The notes beneath the pieces are model-generated. The model had not been told where the DNA came from. It was given only the letters and a program-made list of their open reading frames with translations, and did no database searches. Shown piece after piece: positions 8,530-15,201 of a DNA stretch of 23,146 bases. The position numbers and the translations under genes are program-made. Source of the stretch: Polyangiaceae bacterium (GTDB taxonomy: Bacteria; Myxococcota; Polyangia; Polyangiales; Polyangiaceae); contig JAICTU010000085.1 in NCBI GenBank assembly GCA_025936205.1, positions 1-23,146 on the forward strand, read 5' to 3'. Positions within the stretch are counted from its first letter, which is position 1, and every line of letters begins with the position of its first letter.

Positions 8530-8530
8530 C
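8490..8530 (+). other. Probable left attachment site in the tRNA-Leu 3' end
   Basis: Integrases commonly recombine into tRNA 3' ends and sit next to the regenerated tRNA. Here the integrase frame runs into the tRNA from the element side, so the T-arm and acceptor region is the likely crossover core. The exact core is not defined because no second copy (attR) was found by eye anywhere to the right in the window. Confidence 0.5.
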
Positions 8531-8559
8531 AAGGCTTTTCGATTTGAGGGGTTGGCCTG

Positions 8560-8590
8560 CCCCACTAGCCGCGCCGCCGCGGTAGTGGGG
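8560..8590. repeat. Inverted repeat at the element end near tRNA-Leu
   Basis: CCCCACTA (8560-8567) pairs with TAGTGGGG (8583-8590), and inside it CCGCG (8569-8573) pairs with CGCGG (8578-8582), with one unpaired G and a 4-base loop. This 13-bp hairpin begins 31 bases after the tRNA and lies within the 3' coding part of the integrase. It could end the tRNA transcript or serve as an arm-type recombinase site. Confidence 0.45.
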
Positions 8591-9500
8591 TTCTGGGGTG
8601 GCAGAGCGAAGCCGGTGGCGCCGACGGCTGCCAGGGCGCGCTCGGCAGCGCGGCGACCCGGGCGGACGTAGCGGTCCGTCGTGCTGACGCGCTTGTGGCC
8701 TGCCAGGTAGGCGGCGCCGGTCAGGTTGCCCGTTTCCGCCAGGTGCGTCAGGCGGCCGTGGCGGAGGTCGTATTGTGTGAACGTGGCGCGCTTCTCCGGC
8801 GAGAGGACCTCTGCGGCCTTCTCCAGGATGTCGCGGTAGTCGTGCTCGCCGAAGATCAGGCCTGACTTGGGAGCAACGGTTTCCAGCGCTGCCATGGCCT
8901 CGGCGCTCAGCGGGACGTCTCGCGCGAACCGGGCTTTGTCGATCTCGGCAGTCACTTCAGCGCTGACGCGCCGGCTGTGTAGTGCTCGGGCACGCTCAAG
9001 GCGCTGAGCGTGCTCGGGCGCAGCGACGTCTCGTACGCCACGATGAAGCGGGCGCGCACTGGGAAGCGCGGCGCGTTGCGTGGATTCGACCAGACTGGCA
9101 ACGCGGCGATCAGCACGCGCACCTCCTCCACATTTAGCTCCGTTGCACGCCCGCGGCGGCGCACGCTGTACGCCGTTCCAGTTGCGCGCGCTGGCAAGGC
9201 CGGGAGCTCGGGTGCTGCATCGACGTACTCCTGCTCGGCGCACCAACTCAGGAAGCGCCGCAGGGTCGAGCGCTCTTTTTTGTTGCGTGGCGCGCTTTAC
9301 CTTGCCCAAGCGTGTGCGACCGTAAGTGGCGATCATCGCGATTGTGATCGAATCCAGCGTCGGGAAGTGCGGCGCGAGATGCGTGCGGCAGTGGAGCTCG
9401 TACAGGCCCAGAGTGGCTTCATCTACCTCGGTGCGCGTCTCAGACAACCAACGCGCCATCATGTCGATCGTCGGAGTGGATGGATCGATGCGCCACGAGG

Positions 9501-9656
9501 TCATTTGGGTTCCTTCTTTCCGGTCGTCTTGCGCAGGCGGTCGAGCATCGCTCGCTCTTCCGCGGTTTTGTCTTCGATCGGGCGCAGAACGCGCAGGCGG
9601 GGCGCCGCACGAACCTTGCGAGCATGTTCGACGTCGAGATCGCTCCATTCCGCCAT
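9501..9656 (-). CDS. Small charged protein coupled to the integrase
   Basis: A 51-residue ORF beginning MAEWSDLDVEHARKVRAAPR and ending in a Lys-rich tail. Its TGA overlaps the integrase ATG in an ATGA arrangement, which argues that it is translated and feeds ribosomes to the integrase. It is rich in Arg, Lys, Glu and Asp and looks helical. No helix-turn-helix or excisionase signature is visible. The frame stays open upstream, so the ATG at 9656, which has no good ribosome-binding site, may not be the real start. A role as an accessory factor of the element is inference from position only. Confidence 0.5.
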   Translation of the reverse strand: MAEWSDLDVEHARKVRAAPRLRVLRPIEDKTAEERAMLDRLRKTTGKKEPK

Positions 9657-9762
9657 CGCTGGCGAATTGGAGTTGGTACGCGCGGGCGCGGCAATGGCTT
9701 CCGCTCGCAAGTCTCCGGTCGTAGTGCATCTAAACGCCAACGTCTGATCTCGAGGTGGCCGA
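9657..9762. promoter_or_regulatory. Divergent promoter region of the element
   Basis: This 106-base gap separates the leftward integrase operon from the rightward nuclease gene, so it should carry both promoters. No convincing -35/-10 pair or palindrome was found. The GAGG at 9752-9755 is the ribosome-binding site for the GTG start at 9763. Confidence 0.35.
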
Positions 9763-11622
9763 GTGAGATATCCGTGCCCGTACTGCTCCACAACGGCGAC
9801 CCGCCCCCACAACCTTCGTCGGCACCTCATGGGTGGGCGTTGCCACGGTGGGCACGAGATCTCGGACGACGCCGCTGCCCTCATACTCGCGAACCTCAGC
9901 GCGCAGGAGCCGGCCAACGATGCGCCTGTCGCACCAGCTGCACCGCGGCCTTCGCCGCCGCTCGCGTCGAGTGGGGAACCCCCGCCTCTCAACCGAGGCC
10001 ATTGGCACTCCCTCGAGCTCCTGGAGGAAACGCCTTCCGTGCTCGAGACGCTCGCCCGCTACGAGCAAGCGCTCGGACACCCTGTCTACCTTCGCCCAAC
10101 GGCAAAGGGACTGACCGTGATGAGCCTCGACCCATCGACTCCTGCGATGGTCGGGGTTGGCGGCGCGGACGACTGCTGCATCACGGCGCTCCCGTCCAGT
10201 CAGGCCGTTGCGTCGGCAGCCGTCGCCTACCGAGCCAAGGTGGCGGGCATGGTGCGCAACTCCGCGGAGGAGCGCCACGTCATTGCGCGGATTCGCGCGG
10301 CCCTCGCCAACGCCCTGGAGCTGCAGGAGGGACTTCTTTTCCTGCACCAGGAATGGCGCTTCTCAAACCAGGAGAAGCTGGACGTCTTGGCCCTGGATTC
10401 GCGCTCGGGGCAGCTTGTCGTCATCGAGGCCAAGGCGACGCAGCGCGCAGCCCTGCAAGAATGTGACGCGAAAGGACGTACGGCGACGCAGCAAGCAGCG
10501 CGCTACGCCGCACGGCTGCTGGCACACTCTGTCGAGTACACGCCTTTCTTCCAGCGCCTCGCCGTTGCACTAGGGCGCGTCTACAGCCCAGCTCGACAAG
10601 CCGTGCAGATCGATGGGGCGGCCTTGCCGCGTTGCGAGCTTTGGTGGCCCGGTTCAACCGAGGCCGCTCCCGACCAGCGGGCAGCGCCCGCGCGTAGCAT
10701 CGAGACGACGACATTGGCGGCCGAGACCACGGACGTTGCCTTCGTCGCGAGCGACGCCCCGTGGCAGCGTGAGCTGCGACGCCGACAATCTCGCTGGCGC
10801 GAAGCCCGCGGCTATCCGATCGGGATTCACAAGGGGCGCCCCCTCGGCTCCAGACTCGCCATGCCCGAAGCCGAAGAGAAGCTCTGGAACTTTCTCACGC
10901 CTGCCATCGGAGAGCTCGTTCGGCGGGAGTATCTAGCCAACCGGTCGGCACCTCCCAGGCAGCAGGCGCTCTACCGCCATCCGCGTCTGTTTGACGATCT
11001 GCTCTCGTCTCAGCCGCTGGCGTTCAATCTCTTCGGCGAACTCGCGCTCGAGCTTTCGAGTGCGAGCGCCGCAGCACGACGCCTCTGGCCTGGCCGGGTC
11101 GACCGTGTGACTCGCATCGAGTTCGAGTGGTCCCCGGGGCGCTGCAACCCGCGCTACTTGAACAACCGCACCGCCGCAGACATCGCCATCTTCCACACTA
11201 CTCCAGGCGGAGGCAGCGGTGTCATCTTCATCGAGACCAAGTATCATGAGGATCTGCGCGACAAGGACCGCGCGCTCAAACCGCGCTATCTGGAAGTGGC
11301 TCTCGAGTCGGGAGCCTTCCTGAACCACGCTGTTGAGACGCTCCAGAGCGGAAGCTTGCAGCAGCTGTGGCTCGATCATCTGCTCGTACTCGCTCTGCGA
11401 CGGGCCGACAAGCTAAACACCGTGCTATTCGTCCTCGCTTATCCCGAGATCAACGAGCGCTGCCGGGAGGCTGTTCCGGCGTACCGGGCGAAGCTCGACG
11501 CGAACCAACCACCCACCTTCGAAGCCAGGACGCTCGAGGAGATCGTTTCGGTACTCGAAGAGGATGGGGACGCAAAGTGGGCCAGGCAATTCCGGGAGCG
11601 CTATCTCACGCCAACAGGCTGA
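9763..11622 (+). CDS. Zinc-finger protein with two PD-(D/E)XK nuclease cores
   Basis: A 619-residue protein with a GTG start behind GAGG. Residues 5-28 form a C2H2/C2HC-type finger (Cys5, Cys8, His21 and Cys27 or His28), followed by a Pro/Ala-rich linker to about 78. The first nuclease-like core is at about 160-275, with Asp207 (KLDVLALD) and Glu222-Ala-Lys224 (VVIEAKAT). The second is at about 360-615, preceded by HKGRPLGSRLAMPEAEE and YRHPRLFDDLL, with FEWSPGR at 454-460, Asp473 (AADIAIF) and Glu491-Thr-Lys493 (IFIETKYHEDL). The second half resembles the putative restriction-endonuclease group typified by PGN_0703 (from memory, not searched). It is the only intact large gene found in the tRNA-borne element. 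A DNA-targeting nuclease, perhaps in phage defence, is a reasonable inference. No methyltransferase or partner gene lies nearby. Confidence 0.75.
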   Translation: MRYPCPYCSTTATRPHNLRRHLMGGRCHGGHEISDDAAALILANLSAQEPANDAPVAPAAPRPSPPLASSGEPPPLNRGHWHSLELLEETPSVLETLARYEQALGHPVYLRPTAKGLTVMSLDPSTPAMVGVGGADDCCITALPSSQAVASAAVAYRAKVAGMVRNSAEERHVIARIRAALANALELQEGLLFLHQEWRFSNQEKLDVLALDSRSGQLVVIEAKATQRAALQECDAKGRTATQQAARYAARLLAHSVEYTPFFQRLAVALGRVYSPARQAVQIDGAALPRCELWWPGSTEAAPDQRAAPARSIETTTLAAETTDVAFVASDAPWQRELRRRQSRWREARGYPIGIHKGRPLGSRLAMPEAEEKLWNFLTPAIGELVRREYLANRSAPPRQQALYRHPRLFDDLLSSQPLAFNLFGELALELSSASAAARRLWPGRVDRVTRIEFEWSPGRCNPRYLNNRTAADIAIFHTTPGGGSGVIFIETKYHEDLRDKDRALKPRYLEVALESGAFLNHAVETLQSGSLQQLWLDHLLVLALRRADKLNTVLFVLAYPEINERCREAVPAYRAKLDANQPPTFEARTLEEIVSVLEEDGDAKWARQFRERYLTPTG

Positions 11623-11682
11623 AGGCTCGGCGAGTGTGCGGGATGCCGCAGGCACCCGCCGGCGGCAGATGTATCGGCGGCG

Positions 11683-11949
11683 ATGGCCCAGCCGCGCTCT
11701 TCAGCGATCGGAGGCCGATCTCGGTGCCCGACCAAAGCGCCGCGGCTGCACCGCTATACATTCCAGGAGTACCTCGCGCTCGAGGCGTCCAGCACCGTGC
11801 GCCACGAGTCCACGGTGGAGATGAAGAGCGCGCTGCTGGCGCGGGGGGGGGGCGCGTTCGACCAGGTCGTTGAGGGCGGCCACGACGCAACGCAGGAAGC
11901 GCTGTCATCCCAATCGGAAAGTATCGCGTGCCAACCAGGTTGCCAATAG
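11683..11949 (+). pseudogene. Uma2-family (DUF820) N-terminal remnant
   Basis: The peptide YTFQEYLALEASSTVRHE (11755-11808) is the hallmark start of Uma2/DUF820 PD-(D/E)XK proteins, which normally continue with a GEIYAMAGG-like segment and run to about 190 residues. Here the similarity stops right after RHE, and the 88-codon frame ends without the nuclease core. A run of ten Gs (11843-11852) lies just downstream. This is best read as a decayed fragment next to the island nuclease. Only the short motif supports the family call. Confidence 0.5.
11843..11852 (+). repeat. Ten-G homopolymer tract
   Basis: An uninterrupted run of ten G residues inside the Uma2-like remnant. Such tracts slip during replication and are also a common site of sequencing indels. 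Confidence 0.9.
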
Positions 11950-12312
11950 GCGATGACTATTCCGCGAGCACCGACAGCGAGCCAGCGCGTCGCGACCTCT
12001 ACCCCCGCTAGCTCGCAAAGCCCGCCATTGCCGCCCGCAGTCGCCGAGCTTCCCCTATCGCCATTCAGCAGACTGGCAGAGTTGCGACGACGCTTGGATG
12101 TTCGGCGCGTCTCTGTATCACTGCGCGATTCCCGTAAGTGTCGCTCACCTGCGTGACGGGCTCGCCGGATGTCCGCGACACGTTCCGCCCGGTTTCAACC
12201 TTGCTCCCCGAACATCGGGCTCGCCGTTGTTCGCCCTTGCCCGCACAGTGCTCTAGAGAGCTTGGACCACTTCAGGTTGTAGACTCTCGCAACAGCGCCT
12301 TTACCCCGATTG
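11950..12312. other. Gene-poor stretch between island and CopG gene
   Basis: No coding sequence with recognisable content, RNA gene or clear terminator was found here. A 67-codon open frame (11953-12156) has low-complexity Pro/Ser/Ala composition and no supporting ribosome-binding site. The right border of the integrated element could fall in this stretch, but no copy of the tRNA-Leu 3' end is visible. Confidence 0.5.
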
Positions 12313-12360
12313 CCATCCCTCCGGATGGTACTCAGATGGTGAAGGGATGGCCGAGCATGG
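12313..12360. promoter_or_regulatory. Phased GATGG repeats over the CopG gene start
   Basis: GATGG occurs at 12324, 12335 and 12346, spaced exactly 11 bases apart. CATGG follows at 12356, and the inverted half CCATCC at 12313-12318 forms a 6-bp stem with GGATGG at 12323-12328. Ribbon-helix-helix regulators bind short tandem or inverted sub-sites on one DNA face, so this is a candidate autoregulatory operator. It overlaps the start codon, and GAAGGGA within it also serves as ribosome-binding site. Confidence 0.4.
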
Positions 12361-12752
12361 TTGAAATCGAGAAGACGGAGAAAATCACCGTCAACGTCGG
12401 CGTGGTCGACCTGGGGGAGATCGACCTCCTGGTGCGCGAAGGGTTCTACGCCAACCGCACCGAGTTCATCCGCAGCGCGATCCGCGCGCAGCTCGCCACC
12501 CGAGCGACGGCCGTTGAACAGACAGTCGCTCGAAAAACGCTCACGTTGGGCACGCGGCGCTTCAGCCGCCGCGAGCTCGAGGAGCTGCGCGCCGCCGGGC
12601 AAATGGTCGATGTTCGCGTGCTCGGACTGGCCTCGATCGCCGAGGACGTGTCGGCGGATCTGGCGCGAGCGACCATCGCTTCGGTTGAAGTGCTCGGCGC
12701 CTTCCGCGCCAGCGACGCGGTGAAAGCAGCACTGGCAGACCGAATCGTGTGA
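12357..12752 (+). CDS. CopG family ribbon-helix-helix transcriptional regulator
   Basis: A 131-residue DNA-binding protein. The RHH strand is KITVNVGVVDL near residues 9-19, followed by two helices ending in FYANRTEFIRSAIRAQLA (about 29-46). The C-terminal part (TLTLGTRRFSRRELEELRAAGQ, then RVLGLASIAEDV and ATIASVEVLGAFRAS) matches the conserved layout I know for CopG-annotated regulators beside PHB-depolymerase-type esterases. ATG 12357 is preferred because GAAGGGA sits 9 bases upstream; ATG 12336 (7 codons earlier) is possible. The stop TGA overlaps a GTG of the esterase frame, so the two genes probably form one transcript. The regulator likely controls itself and the esterase through the repeats at its start. 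Confidence 0.85.
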   Translation: MVEIEKTEKITVNVGVVDLGEIDLLVREGFYANRTEFIRSAIRAQLATRATAVEQTVARKTLTLGTRRFSRRELEELRAAGQMVDVRVLGLASIAEDVSADLARATIASVEVLGAFRASDAVKAALADRIV

Positions 12753-12799
12753 GCACCCCCTCGCTCAACTTTTGGCATGAAAGACAGAGGTTACATTCC

Positions 12800-13984
12800 A
12801 TGATGCAACAGCATTCCATCGAGACGATGACAGAGGCGACGCGCCTGGTTCGCGAAGGCAAGCTCGCCGAAGCCACCGCTCTGCTTCAGGGCAAATCGAT
12901 CGCTTCGCCCGCACAGCCCCGAGCGCCGTTCCAGCCACTGCGACCCAGCGGCTTGCACCAGAACCTCGGGATGTTTCCAGGTAAGCTTCCTGGTTCCGCA
13001 GGGCTCGAGGGCTTGCTCTCGCGCCTGCGACAGAAAAGTCCGCTGGGCACCCCGACCGACCCGGAGCCGAAGTTACCTGGACGCTGGCTCGACGGTTCCT
13101 ACGCCAACAGCGCTGGTCAGCGTGAGTACCGATTGTATGTTCCGAGTGGCTACTCGGGGCAGGCCGTGCCGCTGATTACCATGCTGCACGGAGGCACGCA
13201 GACGGCGGACGACTTCGCTGCCGGCACTCGCATGAATGAGCTCGCCGAACGCCAGACATTTCTCGTGCTGTATCCGGAACAGTCCGTCGCGGCCAATCCG
13301 ATGCGGTACTGGAACTGGTTCAAGCCAACCGATCAACACCGGGGCGCCGGCGAGCCGTCTTTGATCGCAGGCATCACGACTCAGATCGTCGCCGAGTACG
13401 GGCTCGAGCGGGAGCGCGTCTATGTGGCCGGTTTCTCCGCCGGTGCGGCGATGGCAGCGGTCATGGCCGCCTGCTATCCCGATCTGTACGCGGCAGCCGG
13501 CGTACATTCCGGATTGGCGTATGGGGTGGCAAAGGACGTGGTGTCGGCATTCCAGGCCATGAAGCAGGGGATGCCGGCGAACCAGCGCAGCAGCTCCGGG
13601 AGCGTCCCGCTGATCGTGTTCCATGGAGACGCCGATCCCACCGTCGACCACGTCAATGCGGGTGGCTTGGTCCAGAGCAGACTGGGATCAACGCGACATC
13701 GAGCACAGACGAGCGGCGGGCAAGTGCCAGGTGGTCATCGCTACTCTCGCAGCCTGTTCGCTGACGGGGAAGGACGCGCAATCGTGGAGCAATGGACCAT
13801 TCATCAAGGCCCGCACGCCTGGGCGGGCGGCAGCCCCAACGGCTCCTATACGGATCCGTTGGGCCCCGACGCCTCCGCGGAGTTCGTGCGCTTCTTCCTG
13901 CAGAACCAGCTGAAGGCAGCTGCCACCGCTCCTGGCCGCAAACGACGGCTACGTCGTAGCTCCGTCGACGGCGACCCGGCATGA
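12800..13984 (+). CDS. PHB depolymerase family esterase
   Basis: A 394-residue alpha/beta hydrolase of the group containing extracellular poly(3-hydroxybutyrate) depolymerases and feruloyl/acetylxylan esterases. It shows oxyanion HGG at about residue 130, lipase box GFSAGAA with nucleophile Ser213, acid Asp279 in HGDADPTVDH and catalytic His339 in QGPHAW. No clear signal peptide is seen. The N-terminus (ETMTEATRLVREGKLAEATALLQ) is a helical leader common in this subfamily, followed by a linker to about residue 90. The C-terminus is basic (GRKRRLRR). ATG 12800 has AGAGG upstream and matches relatives. An in-frame GTG at 12749 overlapping the CopG stop would add 17 residues. The likely substrate is a short-chain ester or polyester; this is family knowledge, not shown here. 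Confidence 0.88.
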   Translation: MMQQHSIETMTEATRLVREGKLAEATALLQGKSIASPAQPRAPFQPLRPSGLHQNLGMFPGKLPGSAGLEGLLSRLRQKSPLGTPTDPEPKLPGRWLDGSYANSAGQREYRLYVPSGYSGQAVPLITMLHGGTQTADDFAAGTRMNELAERQTFLVLYPEQSVAANPMRYWNWFKPTDQHRGAGEPSLIAGITTQIVAEYGLERERVYVAGFSAGAAMAAVMAACYPDLYAAAGVHSGLAYGVAKDVVSAFQAMKQGMPANQRSSSGSVPLIVFHGDADPTVDHVNAGGLVQSRLGSTRHRAQTSGGQVPGGHRYSRSLFADGEGRAIVEQWTIHQGPHAWAGGSPNGSYTDPLGPDASAEFVRFFLQNQLKAAATAPGRKRRLRRSSVDGDPA

Positions 13985-14037
13985 TGAGCATCTGCTCCGC
14001 CCGCTCGTGCCGCCTTGCACACAGCGGGCATATCCTG

Positions 14038-14069
14038 GTGGGCTCGGAGTCGTGCGGAGGCGAGCCCAC
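14038..14069. terminator. Inverted repeat between convergent genes
   Basis: GTGGGCTCG (14038-14046) and CGAGCCCAC (14061-14069) form a perfect 9-bp stem with a 14-base loop in the 121-base space between the esterase and the converging cytochrome lipoprotein gene. It is a candidate bidirectional terminator; no T-tract follows on either strand. Confidence 0.45.
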
Positions 14070-14105
14070 AAGCATGTGCCAACCGGAGAACTCCTGCCGG
14101 TAGCG

Positions 14106-14471
14106 TTACTGCGGCGCTCCGCACATCGCCCAGTCAAACAGCGTTGTCTTCTGCACGTCCGTCAAAGTGATTTTGGCGAAGGCCGGGGGCATGGCTCCGA
14201 CGTTGACCTCGATGGCGGCTTGCTCGGCATGCGCGTACGCGCTGGCGTACTGATCAAAGTTGATGTCGGCGGGTGCCCCATTGCGTGCACCGCCTGTCTT
14301 GGAGGAGCTGTGACAATTGGTACAAACGGACTGAAACACCTCCACCTGGGCGTACGCAGGAACCGGTTGGACGGTGCTGCAGTTCACGACCGGCGGCAAT
14401 TCCTCCTCTTCGTCCTCGCCGCCTCCACAGGCGGAGAGAGCAACGATGCCGAGGATGACGAGCTTCTTCAT
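14106..14471 (-). CDS. Monoheme c-type cytochrome lipoprotein
   Basis: A 121-residue exported protein. It begins MKKLVILGIVALSAC, a compact signal peptide with lipobox LSAC (lipid-anchored Cys15), then an acidic spacer. One covalent heme site, CTNCH (Cys50, Cys53, His54), is followed near residue 94 by AMPP, the usual context of the axial Met ligand of class I cytochromes c. The size fits one cytochrome c domain carrying a single electron on the outer face of a membrane. A divergent 207-base gap separates it from the acidic-tailed lipoprotein. It requires heme attachment to reduced cysteines, which connects functionally with the DsbD and TlpA-like genes further right. Redox partner unknown. 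Confidence 0.85.
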   Translation of the reverse strand: MKKLVILGIVALSACGGGEDEEEELPPVVNCSTVQPVPAYAQVEVFQSVCTNCHSSSKTGGARNGAPADINFDQYASAYAHAEQAAIEVNVGAMPPAFAKITLTDVQKTTLFDWAMCGAPQ

Positions 14472-14678
14472 GCCTGATGAGTTCCCGGATGGCTCAAGGA
14501 CCAGGCAAGGAATCGTCCACTCACTCGCAGATAGCCTGTTGTGGGCAGCGGCAGCAAATCCTCGGTGAGCGTGCCTGCCTTTTCCTCGAGCGGGTACTGA
14601 GTCCCGTGAGCTCGACATGGAGTGGAGCGACGGAGACCGGCGTCCGCGATCCGCGGCAGACCGAGAGGAGAAGACAGG

Positions 14679-15152
14679 ATGTTTGGTACACACAGGAGTG
14701 CGGTGCGGTCTTGCCGCAGTATCTTCGCCATCGCTTCGAGCGTGATGGTCGCGAGCTGCTCGTCCGCCGGAGGCTCGGCGCCAGCAGCGCCAGCAGACAC
14801 CAGCAACTCTGGGGCTCCGGTGCTGCGCACCGCGAATGACCGGCCGCTCTTCGGCTCGGGCGGCGCCGGCTCGAGCTCGGGCCACGCGGCTTCGAGCTCC
14901 GGCTCGATGGTCGCCGCCTCTCCGGTGAGCTCTACGCCGGCGGAATCACGCGAGGCACTCGACACTCCAGCTCTGATCTCTCCCGACGCCGGAACAGGTA
15001 GCTCTCCGCCCCCTGCGACACGTCCCCCGCCGGCCGCTGCGCCCCAGCCCTCGGGCACCCCCAGCGCATCTTCCGACGATGACGACGACGACGACGATCA
15101 TCACGCTGATGATGACGATGACGACGACGACGAATCGGAAGATGACGACTGA
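14679..15152 (+). CDS. Lipoprotein with Asp/His-rich C-terminal tail
   Basis: A 157-residue protein starting at ATG 14679 with a strong ribosome-binding site (GAGAGGAGAA). The signal peptide ends in VASC (Cys27). The middle is a disordered Ser/Ala/Gly/Pro-rich linker without predicted fold. The last 25 residues consist of two runs of eight Asp separated by His-His-Ala, then Glu-Ser-Glu and three Asp. Such a tail could bind divalent metals or act as a charged surface brush; no family is recognised. The coding repeats of GAC/GAT may have grown by slippage. The gene converges on apbE with a 49-base gap. Function unknown. Confidence 0.7.
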   Translation: MFGTHRSAVRSCRSIFAIASSVMVASCSSAGGSAPAAPADTSNSGAPVLRTANDRPLFGSGGAGSSSGHAASSSGSMVAASPVSSTPAESREALDTPALISPDAGTGSSPPPATRPPPAAAPQPSGTPSASSDDDDDDDDHHADDDDDDDDESEDDD

Positions 15153-15201
15153 TCGCCGCGTCGCCTGCGCGCGGGAGCAGTGTAGGGTTTAGCCCGCAAC
15201 T

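Larger units (their letters stand above)
8473..9504 (-). pseudogene. Tyrosine recombinase (integrase), two frameshifts
   Basis: A phage/island-type site-specific recombinase of about 344 codons that needs two frame changes. The start is the ATG at 9504, behind a good ribosome-binding site (AAGGA, 7 bases upstream). The N-terminal core-binding part runs in one frame to an A6 run (plus-strand T6 at 9276-9281). One A too many moves the frame: with five As the reading continues as QQKERSTLRRFLSWCAEQEY. The middle part in the shifted frame contains the first catalytic Arg region (YETSLRPSTLSAL, about 9030). It hits a stop near 8952, where one missing base would restore the first frame at VTAEIDKARF. 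The last part carries YDLRHGRLTH (second Arg; the usual His is Tyr), LAGHKRVSTT and nucleophile Tyr in TTDRYVR. The final codons (EGEDSNLHGSYPASTSS) are antisense to the tRNA. Inactive as read, unless the indels are sequencing errors. Confidence 0.85.

Noticed and set aside
11953..12156. A 67-codon open frame on the plus strand
   Set aside because: Low-complexity Pro/Ser/Ala content, no ribosome-binding site and no recognisable motif.
14477..14839. A 120-codon plus-strand frame overlapping the acidic-tailed lipoprotein
   Set aside because: It overlaps the better-supported lipoprotein in another frame, and its sequence shows no export signal or domain.
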